Below are positions 21,866 to 32,869 of a DNA stretch of 64,000 nucleotides, one piece after another (the stretch's first letter is position 1; each line of letters begins with the position of its first letter). A program made the position numbers and the translations under genes. The stretch comes from Asterella californica. Taxonomy: Eukaryota; Streptophyta; Marchantiopsida; Marchantiales; Aytoniaceae. Where the stretch lies: the NCBI GenBank assembly GCA_036924285.1, contig JAYKYS010000007.1:30000001-30064000 (forward strand). Direction: 5' to 3'. The notes beneath the pieces were generated by a model. It had not been told where the DNA came from and made no database searches. It saw only the letters and a list, made by a program, of their open reading frames with translations.

Positions 21866-22760
21866 TCATAAGACAAAAAGTTGCATGCGAGGCATCAGCA
21901 AATATAACATACAGAGTTGGAGGCAGACCTTCTTCTGTTTTTTGCAGCTGTCGTTGTGTTTTGTCCTCCTTGTGGGATGTCTCGAGATACCGATGCTTGT
22001 GTCAACGCTTGTGCTGATGTCGATGCTTGTGTCAATGGGATGTCTTGGGGTGTTTGTGCGCATGTTGGTGTGTCTTGGCGTGCTTGTGCTAGTGTGATGT
22101 CTCGGGGTGCTTGTGCCAATGCGTAGTTCTTCTTTCAATGATAGACTATTGTGTCGGTGGTTGCCTTTTCATTGTTAGTTTGGTGTCCGCATCATCGTCT
22201 GGCACGTCTGGAATGAATTGTCTGAGTGAAACAAACTTTTTAGGGACGTGATCGAAAGTTCCATCAATCTTGTGCTCATCGCTAGCTTTCTCTTCTGTGT
22301 GAACACCAGCAGAAGTTGGAATCGTTGTATGCTCCACTTTTTTAAGTGAGTCAAGAATCGCATCGCACCGTGGAGATTGTACTTTGTTCACACGATTTTC
22401 ACGATACACCTCTAATTTTGTCCGGTCGCTCTTGGCCAATCTGGAGGCTCACCATCAGATGTGTTCACCACCGGTACTTCTTGTGGCGTAGGGTGAAGCG
22501 GAATAGCCTGATTGTCATTGACTTGAGACAGGTTCTTCAAATCTGCATCCGTAGAGTTTACATTTTGTACTTCAAACGGTACATAAACAGTACGTGAGCG
22601 TATGGTCTTGCCACTGTCCGTGGTTTTCTTCCATTGTAATGAAACATATATGAAGAGTACATATATGAAGAATCATGAACATAGTCGATAGCTCCTCGTT
22701 GTAATCTTTGTAATCTCCTTGGATGTACTTGTTCTTTTTCCCGAAAGATGTCAACTGTAA
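21866..22760 (-). pseudogene. Unrecognised minus-strand coding remnants
   Basis: Minus-strand reading gives consecutive protein-like pieces in changing frames. Near 22700 is GKKNKYIQGDYKDYNEELS, near 22450-22610 is RSRTVYVPFEVQNVNSTDAD and LKNLSQVNDNQAIPLHPTPQ, and 22146-22439 gives LEVYRENRVNKVQSPRCDAI and DDADTKLTMKRQPPTQ. Downstream at 21895-22119 lies a Thr/Gln/Asp-rich simple-sequence tail built from diverged repeats (TPRH / TQAS motifs). The frame changes could be introns or lesions. I do not recognise the family. Confidence 0.3.
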
Positions 22761-22969
22761 ATAACATTATGTATACAATCACTAACAAAATATTAAAAAT
22801 CTGCAAAATAGTGTCCATGTATTGAGTAAATCTAAACAATCCAGCATCCAACTTGAGAAGTTGAACAGTGCAAAAGTGAAGTGTGAATTGTGTATTAAAA
22901 CAAAGTGAATCTTCCAGTTTTTTCCAGAACAAAAAATGGATGTAAATTTCCAAAAATAAAATTCTACAT

Positions 22970-23240
22970 ATCTAAACAATTTTAAAACACAAAAATTCAT
23001 CAATTTTTAATACAACAAAATATTTTAATCAATATAGTATGAATAATTTAATCTCAATTAAATATATATTACAGTTCAATATAATATTAAGTTTGAAATA
23101 TTATAAGATATTTTATAATATAATAATATATATTTTATCATATAGTATATATAATCTATAATCTATTAAATGTTATAAAAGAACTGTGTAAAGAATTACG
23201 TATTTAACTTGAATTTTGTATGATGATTTTGTCATGTTTC
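22970..23240. other. AT-rich block next to the right repeat arm
   Basis: Extremely AT-rich sequence made mainly of TATA/ATAT/AATT runs, with no coding potential. It lies about 200 bp outside the inner end of the right inverted-repeat arm. Confidence 0.8.
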
Positions 23241-23360
23241 TGATACGACACATTACTGAATAATGTGAACACAAACCATAAGGATGCCATCATAATGCTT
23301 ATTATGAAATCTATTTACTCATTGGCGAGTGTATTATTCTTACACAATACATCGAGGTTA

Positions 23361-24099
23361 TCACAAAACTACTCTTTCAATCTGAAACAACGAGGTTCTG
23401 TGAAACAGAATGAAGCAATATAGTAGAGTATAGGTATTTTTATAGTCATCTAAGTGCCAAACATCTTGACTGCCTAAAAGTCCTAAGCAAATGACATATT
23501 TCCAACACTGATCAGGTTCAAGATCTTTGGCATCCGGAAGAATTGCTAACATGTCACGAATTGTCTTTCGCATCTTTTCAGCTTTGGGATACAACAAAGA
23601 AAGATGTTTCTCTATTTTGGTACAAAACTAGTCTTTAAGAAGTTATCGGTATAATCTAAGATCATTTTCTGATAATGGAGAAGTTAAATTAGTCCTGAAA
23701 TACTAAGAAGGTGGATGTAATTTAATAAAACCTGGGGCGTTATAACTTTAAAGCTAAAGATTCTAAATAAGGCCAAAGGATATCCATGAGAGAACTATAT
23801 GTGAGAGCACTTATGTGGAAGGTGACCACTGTAGAAGTGAAAGAATGATTGAGGAAACTCTTCTAAAAGTAGTCGTCAATCTCGATACAGTTGAAAATAT
23901 CATATTGCGTATATTTATCAAAAACTCGAGTAAAATCTTTAATCAAGACTGGAATTTTCATCAGCATTTTACGCATGAGCAATCCTGTGCTAGTATAGTG
24001 AGTTTCATTCCGTTCGAACTTGAGTTGAGATCGTACAGCAGCAGGAAATACAGCTTGAAGTATTTCATTCATCAAGTATCTTCGCAAGGAACTCCACAA
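23361..24099 (-). pseudogene. Unrecognised exon-like segments, right arm
   Basis: Minus-strand partner of the segments at 3661-4313: 23863-24099 (MWSSLRRYLMNEILQ...), about 23747-23828 (VTFHISALTYSS...) and 23361-23597 (MLYPKAEKMRKTIRD...). The last runs 79 codons here, through the repeat boundary, to a stop at 23361. Retention of all three in both arms with few changes may only reflect recent duplication. Family not recognised. It may be a live multi-exon gene whose 5' end lies further up the minus strand, or a relic. Confidence 0.4.
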
Positions 24100-24935
24100 G
24101 AAGATGTCAAATATTGATGCAAGTATGATCGAGGAGTTACTATTGCCTTACCTTCGCATATCTCTTTATCTCTTCGTGGATCCACCGATGGTAGGAGATG
24201 AAGTTCATCCTCGTATAGAGACGAGAGAGCGTTCCAAATCAAAGATCAACAATTTCTTGCAGCCTTCTAACTCCATAGGAATATGCTTAGAGGTAAATTA
24301 ATCTTCTTCCTCAGCAAAATATAATCAATACTAATGTCAAATATAAACACACACAATACCATGCATGAATTCAAGTCAAATAAACTAGAAGTGACAAGAT
24401 CAAAGCAAACTAATACATTATTAAAGAAGAAGTAAAGCAAATATTTGCGTAATATCTTCGACGAGATTATGAATTTTTTCTCTGACCTTTCTAGACTGCA
24501 AGTACATGAATGTGCATCAGAATGAGATGGAGTATCAAGCATCGGTGTCCTTTGAATAGACACAAATCTATGATATCTTTTTTGTTCATCGTTTTCTAAG
24601 AGTTGAGACCTCTAAACGTATTCTTTTTGAGTCTCATTATACTCTTACCAGATCATTGCTTGATGATGTACTCTTTGCGATCTGATCCTCAAATTCCTGA
24701 AATAAATATAATAATAAATCAATATCTCGCTTGGTTTATCTCATCATCATCATCTTCAACATAGAATAAAAAATTCTCATATTGCTATCTCACAATCTAT
24801 TAATTTGCAAGTTTTTTGGACTTCGTGCGTTAACACGTTATTATGTTGCGAAGAACTAACCTCTTTGCTCCCCTTGATGCTAACATTTTTTACTTTTACA
24901 AGTGAATTGCTAAACAATCAAAACTAACATGCATG

Positions 24936-26429
24936 TCATCTTATTATGGAGCATCCATAAAGACATGTGAAGTAGCATGATTGTCTGCACATGTCTGTTC
25001 CAAAAGGGACCGGAGTAAGAGAAGTGCAAATAACATTCTCAATGCTAGTCAAAATGTAAGTGCAAAGATCTTCGTCTTGATCATTTTCTTCACGGATATT
25101 TTCAAGACAAAGATTTTTGCCGTCATTATCTCCACCTTCATCTTGTGAGTCCTCATCTCCTACATCGTTATCATCAAAACCTTCATCTTGATCAAATGAC
25201 TCCCCTTGTCTTGTCCCCTCCGCCTCTATCTTGTCCAAGTGCTTTGGTCCTCCACGTAATAACTTCTACTTTACCGACATCATTGATCAGAAGTTTCTCT
25301 ATCCAGTTTGTACCATCCATGCGATCATGATCAATACATCTGGTTCGACGAATTCATACATTTCTTGGTTACTCTCCAAGGCAGAGAATAGAGGAACCAC
25401 TACTTCCTGCAAGTACTTCGTCGAAGAACTCAAACGATGTACTTCTTCGATTGTAGAAGAACTCACTTGTGCATCACCACGCTCTTCTTTCTTCTCGTCT
25501 CTCTGGATGTCCTCGGTCTCCATACCGACTTCCTCTGCATCACTCCTCGGGGCCCACAGTTCGCTTGCTCTTCATATTCTTCCTCGAAGTCGATGACGTT
25601 GATCTTGGTGTATCCTCCAAGATCTTTCTTCTGCCGCTTCTTTGGACCGGTGCTTCAATTTTCTCAACATCTTTGTCCTCGTCCAAGTTGACTATCTTAG
25701 GCTCCTTCGTAGTTGTCGCTGTCGCAACTTCCTCGGTAGTTACTTCCTCATCTGCGACTTCGTCGAACAACTTTTCCATCGACAAATCTCTCTACAAAGT
25801 TACCTCGACCATGCATTCGTCTTCCTCAGCTTGATGGACGAGCCCAACTTCTTCTTGTCCTCTTCGATCAGCAAATCAATACCCATGTAGAATACCGAGA
25901 CGAGCGCTCCGATGTAGATCATGTCATCTTCGGTCCATAACTTTTGCACATGTCGATGAAGAATCCTCGTCTAGTGCACTCGTTTCTTGACGAAGAGCTC
26001 CTCGATGAAGTAGATCTACCAGTTCGACATGTAGGTGGTCCTCTTTGTCCGAAGATCACCATGATCGCATCCGCCACCTCTCTCTTCCTCACATCGAGGA
26101 AGTCACCGACAAGATAACCGTTTCTCCTCTACGAAAGTGTCAGAATAACCGAGGACAACTTTGGACCGCCTCCACTAGTGCAGTGCCGAAGTGCTGTTGA
26201 AGACAAGATCTTTGTCCTTCCTCGCTTCGTCGATTCTCAAGACAAAGGACCAATTCTATTTGGTCTAGTTCTTGGGTCTTCCATAGGGCTCATCTGAAGG
26301 ATGTTTCCTGCACACGCGCAACTCTTATACCAGCTTCGTCGATACCATCGACTACCAGGGTAGAAAGATGAACGACAATCCCATGTCTTCGAGGTCCTTT
26401 GTATACCGACGAAGACCGACATAGTTCAT
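24936..26429 (-). pseudogene. Acidic gene relic, right inverted-repeat copy
   Basis: Minus-strand partner of 1418-2812. The acidic segment 24936-25238 is longer here because the extra 91 bp keep it open (DKIEAEGTRQGESFDQDEGF... NIREENDQDEDLCTYILTS). Further segments are 25299-25523 and 25540-25785. In another frame near 25240-25330 the reading DGTNWIEKLLINDVGKVEVI continues the VEPDVLIMIAWM stretch, so either a splice site or a frameshift lies there. The N-terminal region down from 26429 has the same stops as the left copy, so the damage is older than the duplication. Confidence 0.45.
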
Positions 26430-26837
26430 GTGGTGTCCACAGTTTGCAAATTTTGAGATTTTTTCAAAACTTTTAAGTTAACGTCGTGTATATATATATA
26501 AATTAACCTTGTTACAAGTTAAGTTTACCCCTTGCTTAGAGAGAAGATGAACTTAAGACAGATTTTTGGGAAAAAACTGACTTCTTTCATAAACCAGAAG
26601 ACAGAAGTCGCATCTGCAAGTCGCATTTGCATCGCTCTTCACTCTGTGAGAAACCATGATGGATTTTTTTTCAGATAGTGTCATGATGCATGAAACTATT
26701 TTCTAGAACATTCTGTCCTTTGTTTTGGAGAGAGCAACAAGGAAGCCCAGTTTATGACGGACTGCTCTCTTATCATTTTGTGAATGTCTCGAAAGACCAC
26801 AAGTTAGCCAAGTACCTCGAGTCTTAGAAGAAGATAA

Positions 26838-27465
26838 CTGAACTTAGTCGAGCCCGTGTAGGTGATGAACTTCGTGCAAAGAAACTGACAGAAGGAGAAG
26901 GAGAACTTGCGGTCTTGGCGGCAAAGAGGGAGAACATTACAAAGTCCGGAGAGATTCATAGATTGACGTTAGAGCATGAGGAATTACTTCGTCAGAAGAC
27001 AGAATTCAAGAAAAAGCACGAGAAGATATTGTCATTGGCAAAGAAAGAGCTGATCTAGATGAGACAACAAACGAGATCGATGCTATGACATTGCAACAGA
27101 GATGACAAAGGAGATTGAAGATCTGAAGACGAAGTGTACTTCGACAGAAGAGCAAGTTGCGAGTCTTCGTAGCAGAGTCGAGCCGACTTTAAAAAACTAC
27201 TTTGTCATCGACTTGGATACTTCGAAGCGGAAGAAGGTCTTCAGCAGATTAGACATGAATTAGATGAAGCATATGTAGAGAGTTCTTTGATGAAGAACCA
27301 AGTAGCTAGACAAGGCCAGCGAGAACTTCGTGAGATCAGAGCAATTGTGAAGTTCTCGGTTAGTGAGATATTTAAGGACTTAGCGTTAGATTGTGGTGTG
27401 GTGCTTGGTGTCGTTTCAGACGCAAGACCTTCATCGAAATGTACTGATGTTCATCCTACTTCTTA
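26838..27465 (+). pseudogene. Coiled-coil protein relic, right inverted-repeat copy
   Basis: Plus-strand partner of the left copy at 390-1012. It shares the in-frame TAG after the KKELI segment, so that lesion predates the duplication. It has one extra A in the MRQQ region (about 27069), which shifts the frame; this is absent in the left arm and so arose later. It also lacks about 18 bp at the start (the ADGLTT codons of the left copy). It diverges head-to-head from the acidic relic across about 400 bp that include a TA-repeat. Confidence 0.6.
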
Positions 27466-27830
27466 GGAAGTGAGATCTGTCATCTTCGGGCGAAGTTGTA
27501 TATAAACGTTGTGTTATTCGTTCTCTGTACCTCTATGTGTTTGTTATTTTGGATTTATACTTTTCTGAAGTTTTTGGAGTCATTGTGTACTTGTCTTCTT
27601 CGGAGTTTTATCTACGGAGTTTCTTAGTTTGTTGTGGTAGGAGTTAGTATAGGTGACGAAGTTATTTGTTAGTGACATATGAAATCAGTAAGAAGTTTGA
27701 GACAAAGTCTGAGAATATACCAGCAACTACGAAGTAGTTTTAGAGCGAAGTTACGTGGGAGGAAGTGTTCTTCTTAAGAAGTATCTTCAATGTGAAGTTC
27801 TTTTTAGGAAGCAGTTCAAAAGAAGTATAC

Positions 27831-28500
27831 TTTGTACTTCGATCGAAGAAGAGTCTTCTTTGTCAATAGAGTTTCCGAGAACAATAGTAGTAAAGACAAC
27901 TTAGTGTGAAGATACTTAGTGTCTATGGTGATAGAAGCTACTTAGTAGCACTTCAATAGTACTTTTCTGTTGAGACGTGTTATCCGTCGTTTAGTATTCT
28001 TGTTTATTTGTTTCTTGAGGTTCGTGACCTGTTTAATATCTGTTATGTTATTTGTCATGATTATCAACTCTGTCTTGTTGGATAGACTTGAGTTTGTTCT
28101 CTACCGAGTCTGATTTATACGCGGGAAAATAAAAAATAACCATAAAGAATCACATTTGTTACTTGTTTATTACATTTGGATGATATATTTGCATCTCATT
28201 GGGTTCAATCATTATATTATTACTTCCGAGCATCTTTTGGTTTTCTTGTGTGTTACAACAAATGAGAGTTTGTGTTCATAACCTGAAAGTTTATTCATAC
28301 TGCACTTGGCGTTGAAAGGCAGCACCTTCCAAGATAGGACTCTCTTTTATCTTCGAGATAAAGTAAAAATATCTACACCGGTGAGCGAACTTCACTTCCT
28401 TCTCCTTCTCGTTGCATCTCCAAAGGTAGAACATCTGCTACCAAAGCTAGGAATGTTTTCTAGATGATACTGTTTTATCTAAATTGTTACTTAGTGAGAG
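27831..28500. other. Sequence beyond the visible inverted repeat
   Basis: No gene seen. It starts with the same cgaag/cttcg-rich composition as the arm, to about 27960, so the arm probably continues; the matching left sequence would lie before base 1. It then becomes ordinary AT-rich sequence. Confidence 0.5.
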
Positions 28501-28729
28501 TGTTAGAATACGTACGATATGAAAACATATATTCAGCAACAGGGTCATGATATTAGGCGGTGATTTTTCTTAAGATCATCAAGGCCAAGACCCTTGTATT
28601 ATTCAGGTCCAAGACCATTGTACATTAAGTAATTCATTTGTCTGGTTGAGCCTACATTCTCCCTCAAGGAGTCTCTCTCACACACTCATACTGTCTCTAC
28701 ATACAATTTTATCTTAGCCTATTCTAACA
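28501..28729. mobile_element. Small LTR-like unit with 10-bp inverted ends
   Basis: Begins TGTTAGAATA and ends TATTCTAACA, a perfect 10-bp inverted pair and typical of plant copia LTR ends. It is 229 bp long, contains AGGTCCAAGACC-type sequence and ends in a CT-rich region. The preceding bases GAGAG and following ATAAT are not a target duplication, so it is not a clean solo LTR. It could be the LTR of a rearranged small element (TRIM-like). No primer site follows it. Confidence 0.65.
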
Positions 28730-31404
28730 ATAATCCATTTCTAACACCAGCTTCAGGGAAAGGTCCGTAGCCAACCAAAACTCACCCAAGGAACTAACTG
28801 AGTAGCAAAGCCCCCTCCTCATATCAATGTATATAGAGAGAAAAGCATAGACCATGATTGATTCCCCATTACTTAACGGTGTCTGAAATGACTGAAACCC
28901 CAACATCTTATACAAGCATTTCTATACTTCTGTTCCTCTGATTGTAGAACTTTACTAGTGAAATTAACGTCACAGATGGATTGGGCATGATGGAACTCCA
29001 GTGGCATTCTTACTTGAGAATTGCTTTCGACGTTATCATATAAGCTACCCTCTGGTCGAGTGCTACGCACCTCTTTGTAAAGCGGAGGAGTACGGCAATT
29101 TCTGTTTTGAATATAACTTTCACTGCGTTCACTGATATCGTCCTAGCTAGCTCATATTGTTTGCCCTAGGATATTGTTCGGGACACCGTGACGATTGATC
29201 GAGAGCTATATCTGAACAAAAACTCTGGATTCATAAATTTGGACCGAGTAACGTATATACTCGACTGTGTTGAAAAACATCTTAACGTTAACATCCGAAC
29301 GATACTCACATCTTTCAAAGTGCACATAAAGTAATCTTACGCATTGGTGCCTGTCTTTGTTAACGTACGTTCTGTGCGCCTGATCGACAAGGAAATATCT
29401 CCAGTAAAGATCGCATCCACATCTTATCACGGTGTAAGGAAACAAGGTGATATATATAAGTTGTTGGACGGTAGGATAACTTTGTCTTGCATGCATGCGC
29501 TCGAGCAATAGTCTGAGGTTCTCCGAATTCAAATATTATTACTATTCTGCAAGGCAGTAACAAGCGCCAAGCGCTACTCCATCTGCCTCCAATTATCACT
29601 TCCTTATTGTAAAGCAAGAATTAGGTTCTTGCAGGAGCTCACACACAGCTGAAGCTGCAAAAATGAGATCAGACAATGATAGTGTCATCATCTCCAAAGG
29701 TCTAGGTCATTGGGGGTGCCTCAGTGAAAGAACGGGAGAACAAGTGAGAATCACAACACAGGTACACAAGAGGAAAATAAGAACTGAGATAGAAACTGAA
29801 CGATCATAAAGATAAGTACTGACTACACACAAAGAACTGAAAAGTCACTAACTTATATGTTATCTTTCGTCATTCCTGTCACAAATGTGTTCTCAGTTTT
29901 GTACATTGATTTGTGTTCTCAGTTTTGTACAGTGATATGGTATCAGGTCATCAATGCATGAGAATGTTTCAAGAGGAATCTTATGCTTTGTCCCCCACTT
30001 CAGTTAGAGTCTCGTTTCTTCCGGTCCTGTTTAATTATACATTCCGTGCGTTGTTATAAAACATAAAACTTCACTACAAGGTTCTAATACTAATGAGGAC
30101 TTTATCTCCCCAACGGAATACCATCAGCTTGCCATTAGAATTTATAATATGTCAGATGAGTATAAAGCTGATAATGAGGAGAACTTAAACAGAAATATTC
30201 TTACATGAAAAGTGCACTCTTTACTTAAAACGTCGGGATCTGGTACACTCGGAGAGGGACTCGTCTGATATCTACTATATAAATACACTGGATATACATA
30301 CCTGTTATCACATCAACGTAACCTACCTAACTGCTGTCACCGGTCCTCTAGATCTCACGCCCAAGTCTTGTCACGAGTGACCACTTCTATCTTTTGTGAG
30401 CATATACAGCCATCTGCAAGCTCTGACTCAAAGTCCTACACGCACTGATTTTCAAGCCTCTCGAGCTGGAGGAACTTGAAAAGCAGAAACGTTCTTATCT
30501 GTTGTTTGGCTTCAAATCAGTGTAAATGTAGTAGATACCACGACGTAAGTAGTAACATGAAGACAGATGTTTTAGTTGCAAGAGTCTAACCAGTTCATCA
30601 TTTGCAGCGTAGCTACCAACTTGCTTAACAAACAGCTAGCCTCTCCGACAAATATGAGTTTTCGACTAAACTCTGCGCCGACCAAGAAACGTTAGGATTA
30701 ACGTAATACTTAATTATTATGATTAATATTATTAGCACAGTATTAATCAGCTTTGGGATTCATAAGTTGTGAAGTAATTTCATTGAATGGTGAATCTTTA
30801 TATATTCAAATAGGTTCCTCTACTGCAACCAGAAATTTAAAGAAATTGACACCCGATTCCGCGAACGAGGCGAGTCCTAGTCAAGAAAAGAGGGGATTAG
30901 ATACTGGAAACTCGTTGTGCCGATAACTAACTCTTTAGCAATGTCTGTTCAAGAAGCTCAAACATTCACTGCGATGTTCTACGGAATGAAAACGGTGCAG
31001 AAATAATTTGTGATGATGCATGTCATCAACAAAATTCGAAATCAAAGAGGAAAGTATAGAAAAGAGAATCTCGTCGTCCAGACAAACTACTGGGAGCTCT
31101 AGGCCCCAGTTTTATTGATTTATAGGAGTACAAAAGACTTGTCAGTCCATCTCCCTTATTGACTGCTGCTCAAGAACCTCTATCGTTAAACAGAGGCACC
31201 TAGCTAGGTAGTCTCATCTTCCTTCTGGATCTCTCTGTGATGATGCTGCTAGTACTTATTGCTCTATAAGATACGTGGCCAGCAATTCAAATGCTGATCA
31301 GATTCTCCATATGCTCCTTCTCCAAAAGTAACATTTGATCGGCGTTCCACAGCGGAGGAAGAAGCATATATATATCCACGAGAAGACGAGTGCAAGTAAT
31401 AGTT
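28730..31404. other. Gene-poor stretch
   Basis: About 2.7 kb without a recognised gene. Short minus-strand frames exist (28873-29070, 29206-29532) without domains. A 27-bp motif around 29416-29442 (CATCTTATCACGGTGTAAGG AAACAAG) recurs at 33107-33133 with one mismatch, so pieces of this region are repeated downstream of the proline-rich gene. Confidence 0.5.
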
Positions 31405-32259
31405 CTAGTAAACTGGAGGAGGGGGAGATTCAACCGTGTAAACTGGAGGAGGAGGAGATTCGTACTTGTAAACTGGGGGAGGAGGAGATTCGTACTTGTA
31501 AACTGGGGGAGGAGGAGATTTGTACTTGTAAACAGGGGGTGGTGGAGATTCGTACTTGTAAACAGGGGGAGGAGGAGAAGGGTACTTGTAAACAGGGGGA
31601 GGGGGAGGTGGAGACTTGTAGTAGTAAGGGGCAGGAGGAGGTGCTGCAAGCAGAAACGATGAACACACGTCAGTTGGAACGACATGATCTAGAAATTTGG
31701 TTGTGACATGCAGCGAGTGAAATAACGTCAATCGAAAGAGTGATGGAAAATGCTACAAAACTTACTAGAATAGACCTCTTAATGCTACAAAACTTATAAC
31801 CCGACGAACAGTTAAGTGCTCCTCATCCGTGGTCACTTTAAGTATACCTTCAAATCGATATCGGGGGTATAGGAAAAGATCATGCATACCTCCGCACTTC
31901 GTTTTATACTGCTGCCCATATGGAAGCTTCTTTCCACAGATCTTCGGGAGCGCCAAAGCCTTTTTGATATCGACACTAAAGCCTCCGTACTTGTATTGAG
32001 CAGCCGCCTTACACAGGCAGTCGTGCGACTCTCTCCGAATGTACTTGCAACAACCAGACCAGTGTTTGGGCTTCGGCGTATAACCATAGTAGCCACGATA
32101 GCTCTTCTTCACAAACTTAGCGCAAGCTGCGAAGCGAGAAACGGGTTCACACCTCGGACGTGAACCATGTTGCTCTGCCTCTATATACGCAGAAGCCAGA
32201 ACCAACATGCTTAGCAAGCACAAGGCCAGCAGTCGCAGCTGTTTGGATGCGAGCTCCAT
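31405..32259 (-). CDS. Secreted eight-cysteine/extensin-like hybrid protein
   Basis: Two exons on the minus strand, 32259-31890 and 31643-31405 (202 aa), joined phase 1 across GTATGC ... CTTGCAG. The start at 32259 places a classic signal peptide directly after it (MELASKQLRLLALCLLSMLV). Exon 1 has the eight-cysteine pattern of lipid-transfer/2S-albumin-type folds: C-x8-C ... CC ... C-x-C ... C ... C (CEPVSRFAAC, SGCCKY, DCLCKAA, KICGKK, TKCG). Exon 2 encodes APPPAPYYYKSP and then seven SPPPP(PP)VYKY/VYT units ending PPPPVY. SPPPP serines and hydroxyprolines are usually glycosylated, and the tyrosines cross-link in cell walls. Unlike most hybrid proline-rich proteins, the eight-cysteine domain comes first. 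Probable cell-wall protein; ligand unknown. Confidence 0.8.
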
Positions 32260-32550
32260 CTTGACGTACGATACACAGCTCGAATTCCGCGCTGATGGAA
32301 CCGTCGAGATCAGGTTGTGAGTAAAACTAGTCAAGCTGTTCTTACTGCATTGCTCGAATTGGGCCTGTACTCAATGCACAGTGAGATGATGTTCCCTGGA
32401 CACTGGCCTATACTTATACTCAATGAGGACTTTAAAGTTTGTTACAACTGCAAGCAAGGTCTGAGTGCAGGGAGGATTTTGGATCTAGGGGCATGCGCAG
32501 AAAGCTCGATCTATCTTGATAATATGTTTCATGGATCCCATGGGAAATCA

Positions 32551-32790
32551 ATGCATGTTCATATTTATACGAGGTAGGTGAGAACTTTCGGTGTGCTTTG
32601 CTGCTCGAATTCGAAGTTCCCTGTTATCCAGTAAGAAGCACAACAGTCTGGGACAGAAGGGTGGTTCTGATCAGGGAAGTGGTAAGTCCTCTGATGTCGA
32701 CTTGGGGCACTTTACAAGAAGCCGTGTTGCGAGGGCACGTGCAGTTTTTATTAGCTTGCTGTTGGGCACTGTTGAGGGGTGTAGATATCC
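32551..32790 (+). repeat. Host duplication, uninterrupted copy
   Basis: The block from AATGCATGTTCATATTTATA through the AAGTTCCCTGTTATCC and TCGACTTGGGGCACTTTACA motifs to 'gcactgttgagggg' is repeated at 34194-34300 continuing at 40190-40325. There the copia element splits it. Small differences separate the copies. Confidence 0.9.
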
Positions 32791-32869
32791 TCCTTATGAG
32801 TATGCATCTCCGCCACCTCCAGAAGCATCACCCCCTTCTGTTTACGAGGACGCATCTCCTCCTCCTTAG
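32780..32869 (+). pseudogene. Extensin-like tail fragment
   Basis: A plus-strand frame ends YPPYEYASPPPPEASPPSVY plus EDASPPP and a stop. It is SPPPP-type sequence like the tail of the gene at 31.4 kb but on the opposite strand. It may be the last exon of a second, mostly lost, proline-rich gene. No eight-cysteine exon was found upstream. Confidence 0.5.

Larger units (their letters stand above)
23447..27830 (-). repeat. Right arm of the large inverted repeat
   Basis: This is the reverse complement of 1-4313. It is slightly longer because it keeps about 91 bp lost from the left arm (25037-25127) and lacks about 18 bp near 26835. At its inner end the sequence continues smoothly into 23260-23446, including the end of an exon-like frame (…WHLDDYKNTYTLLYC). 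This arm therefore looks like the original arrangement and the left arm the broken one. The outer end cannot be defined because the left arm leaves the window at base 1. Confidence 0.95.

Noticed and set aside
1..27830. The inverted repeat as terminal repeats of one giant DNA transposon (Polinton/Maverick-like)
   Set aside because: The spacer has no polymerase, capsid or transposase gene, only nested retrotransposons and a P450, and the arms contain gene relics.
28501..28729. Clean solo LTR
   Set aside because: The 5 bases on each side (GAGAG and ATAAT) do not match, so no target duplication supports it.
30893..30915. GGGGATTAGATACTGG resembling a small-subunit rRNA motif
   Set aside because: The surrounding bases do not match rRNA beyond this decamer.
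31335..31706. Plus-strand frame of Cys/Lys/Glu repeats opposite the extensin tail
   Set aside because: It is the shadow of the SPPPP-coding strand, which has the splice sites, signal peptide and cysteine domain.
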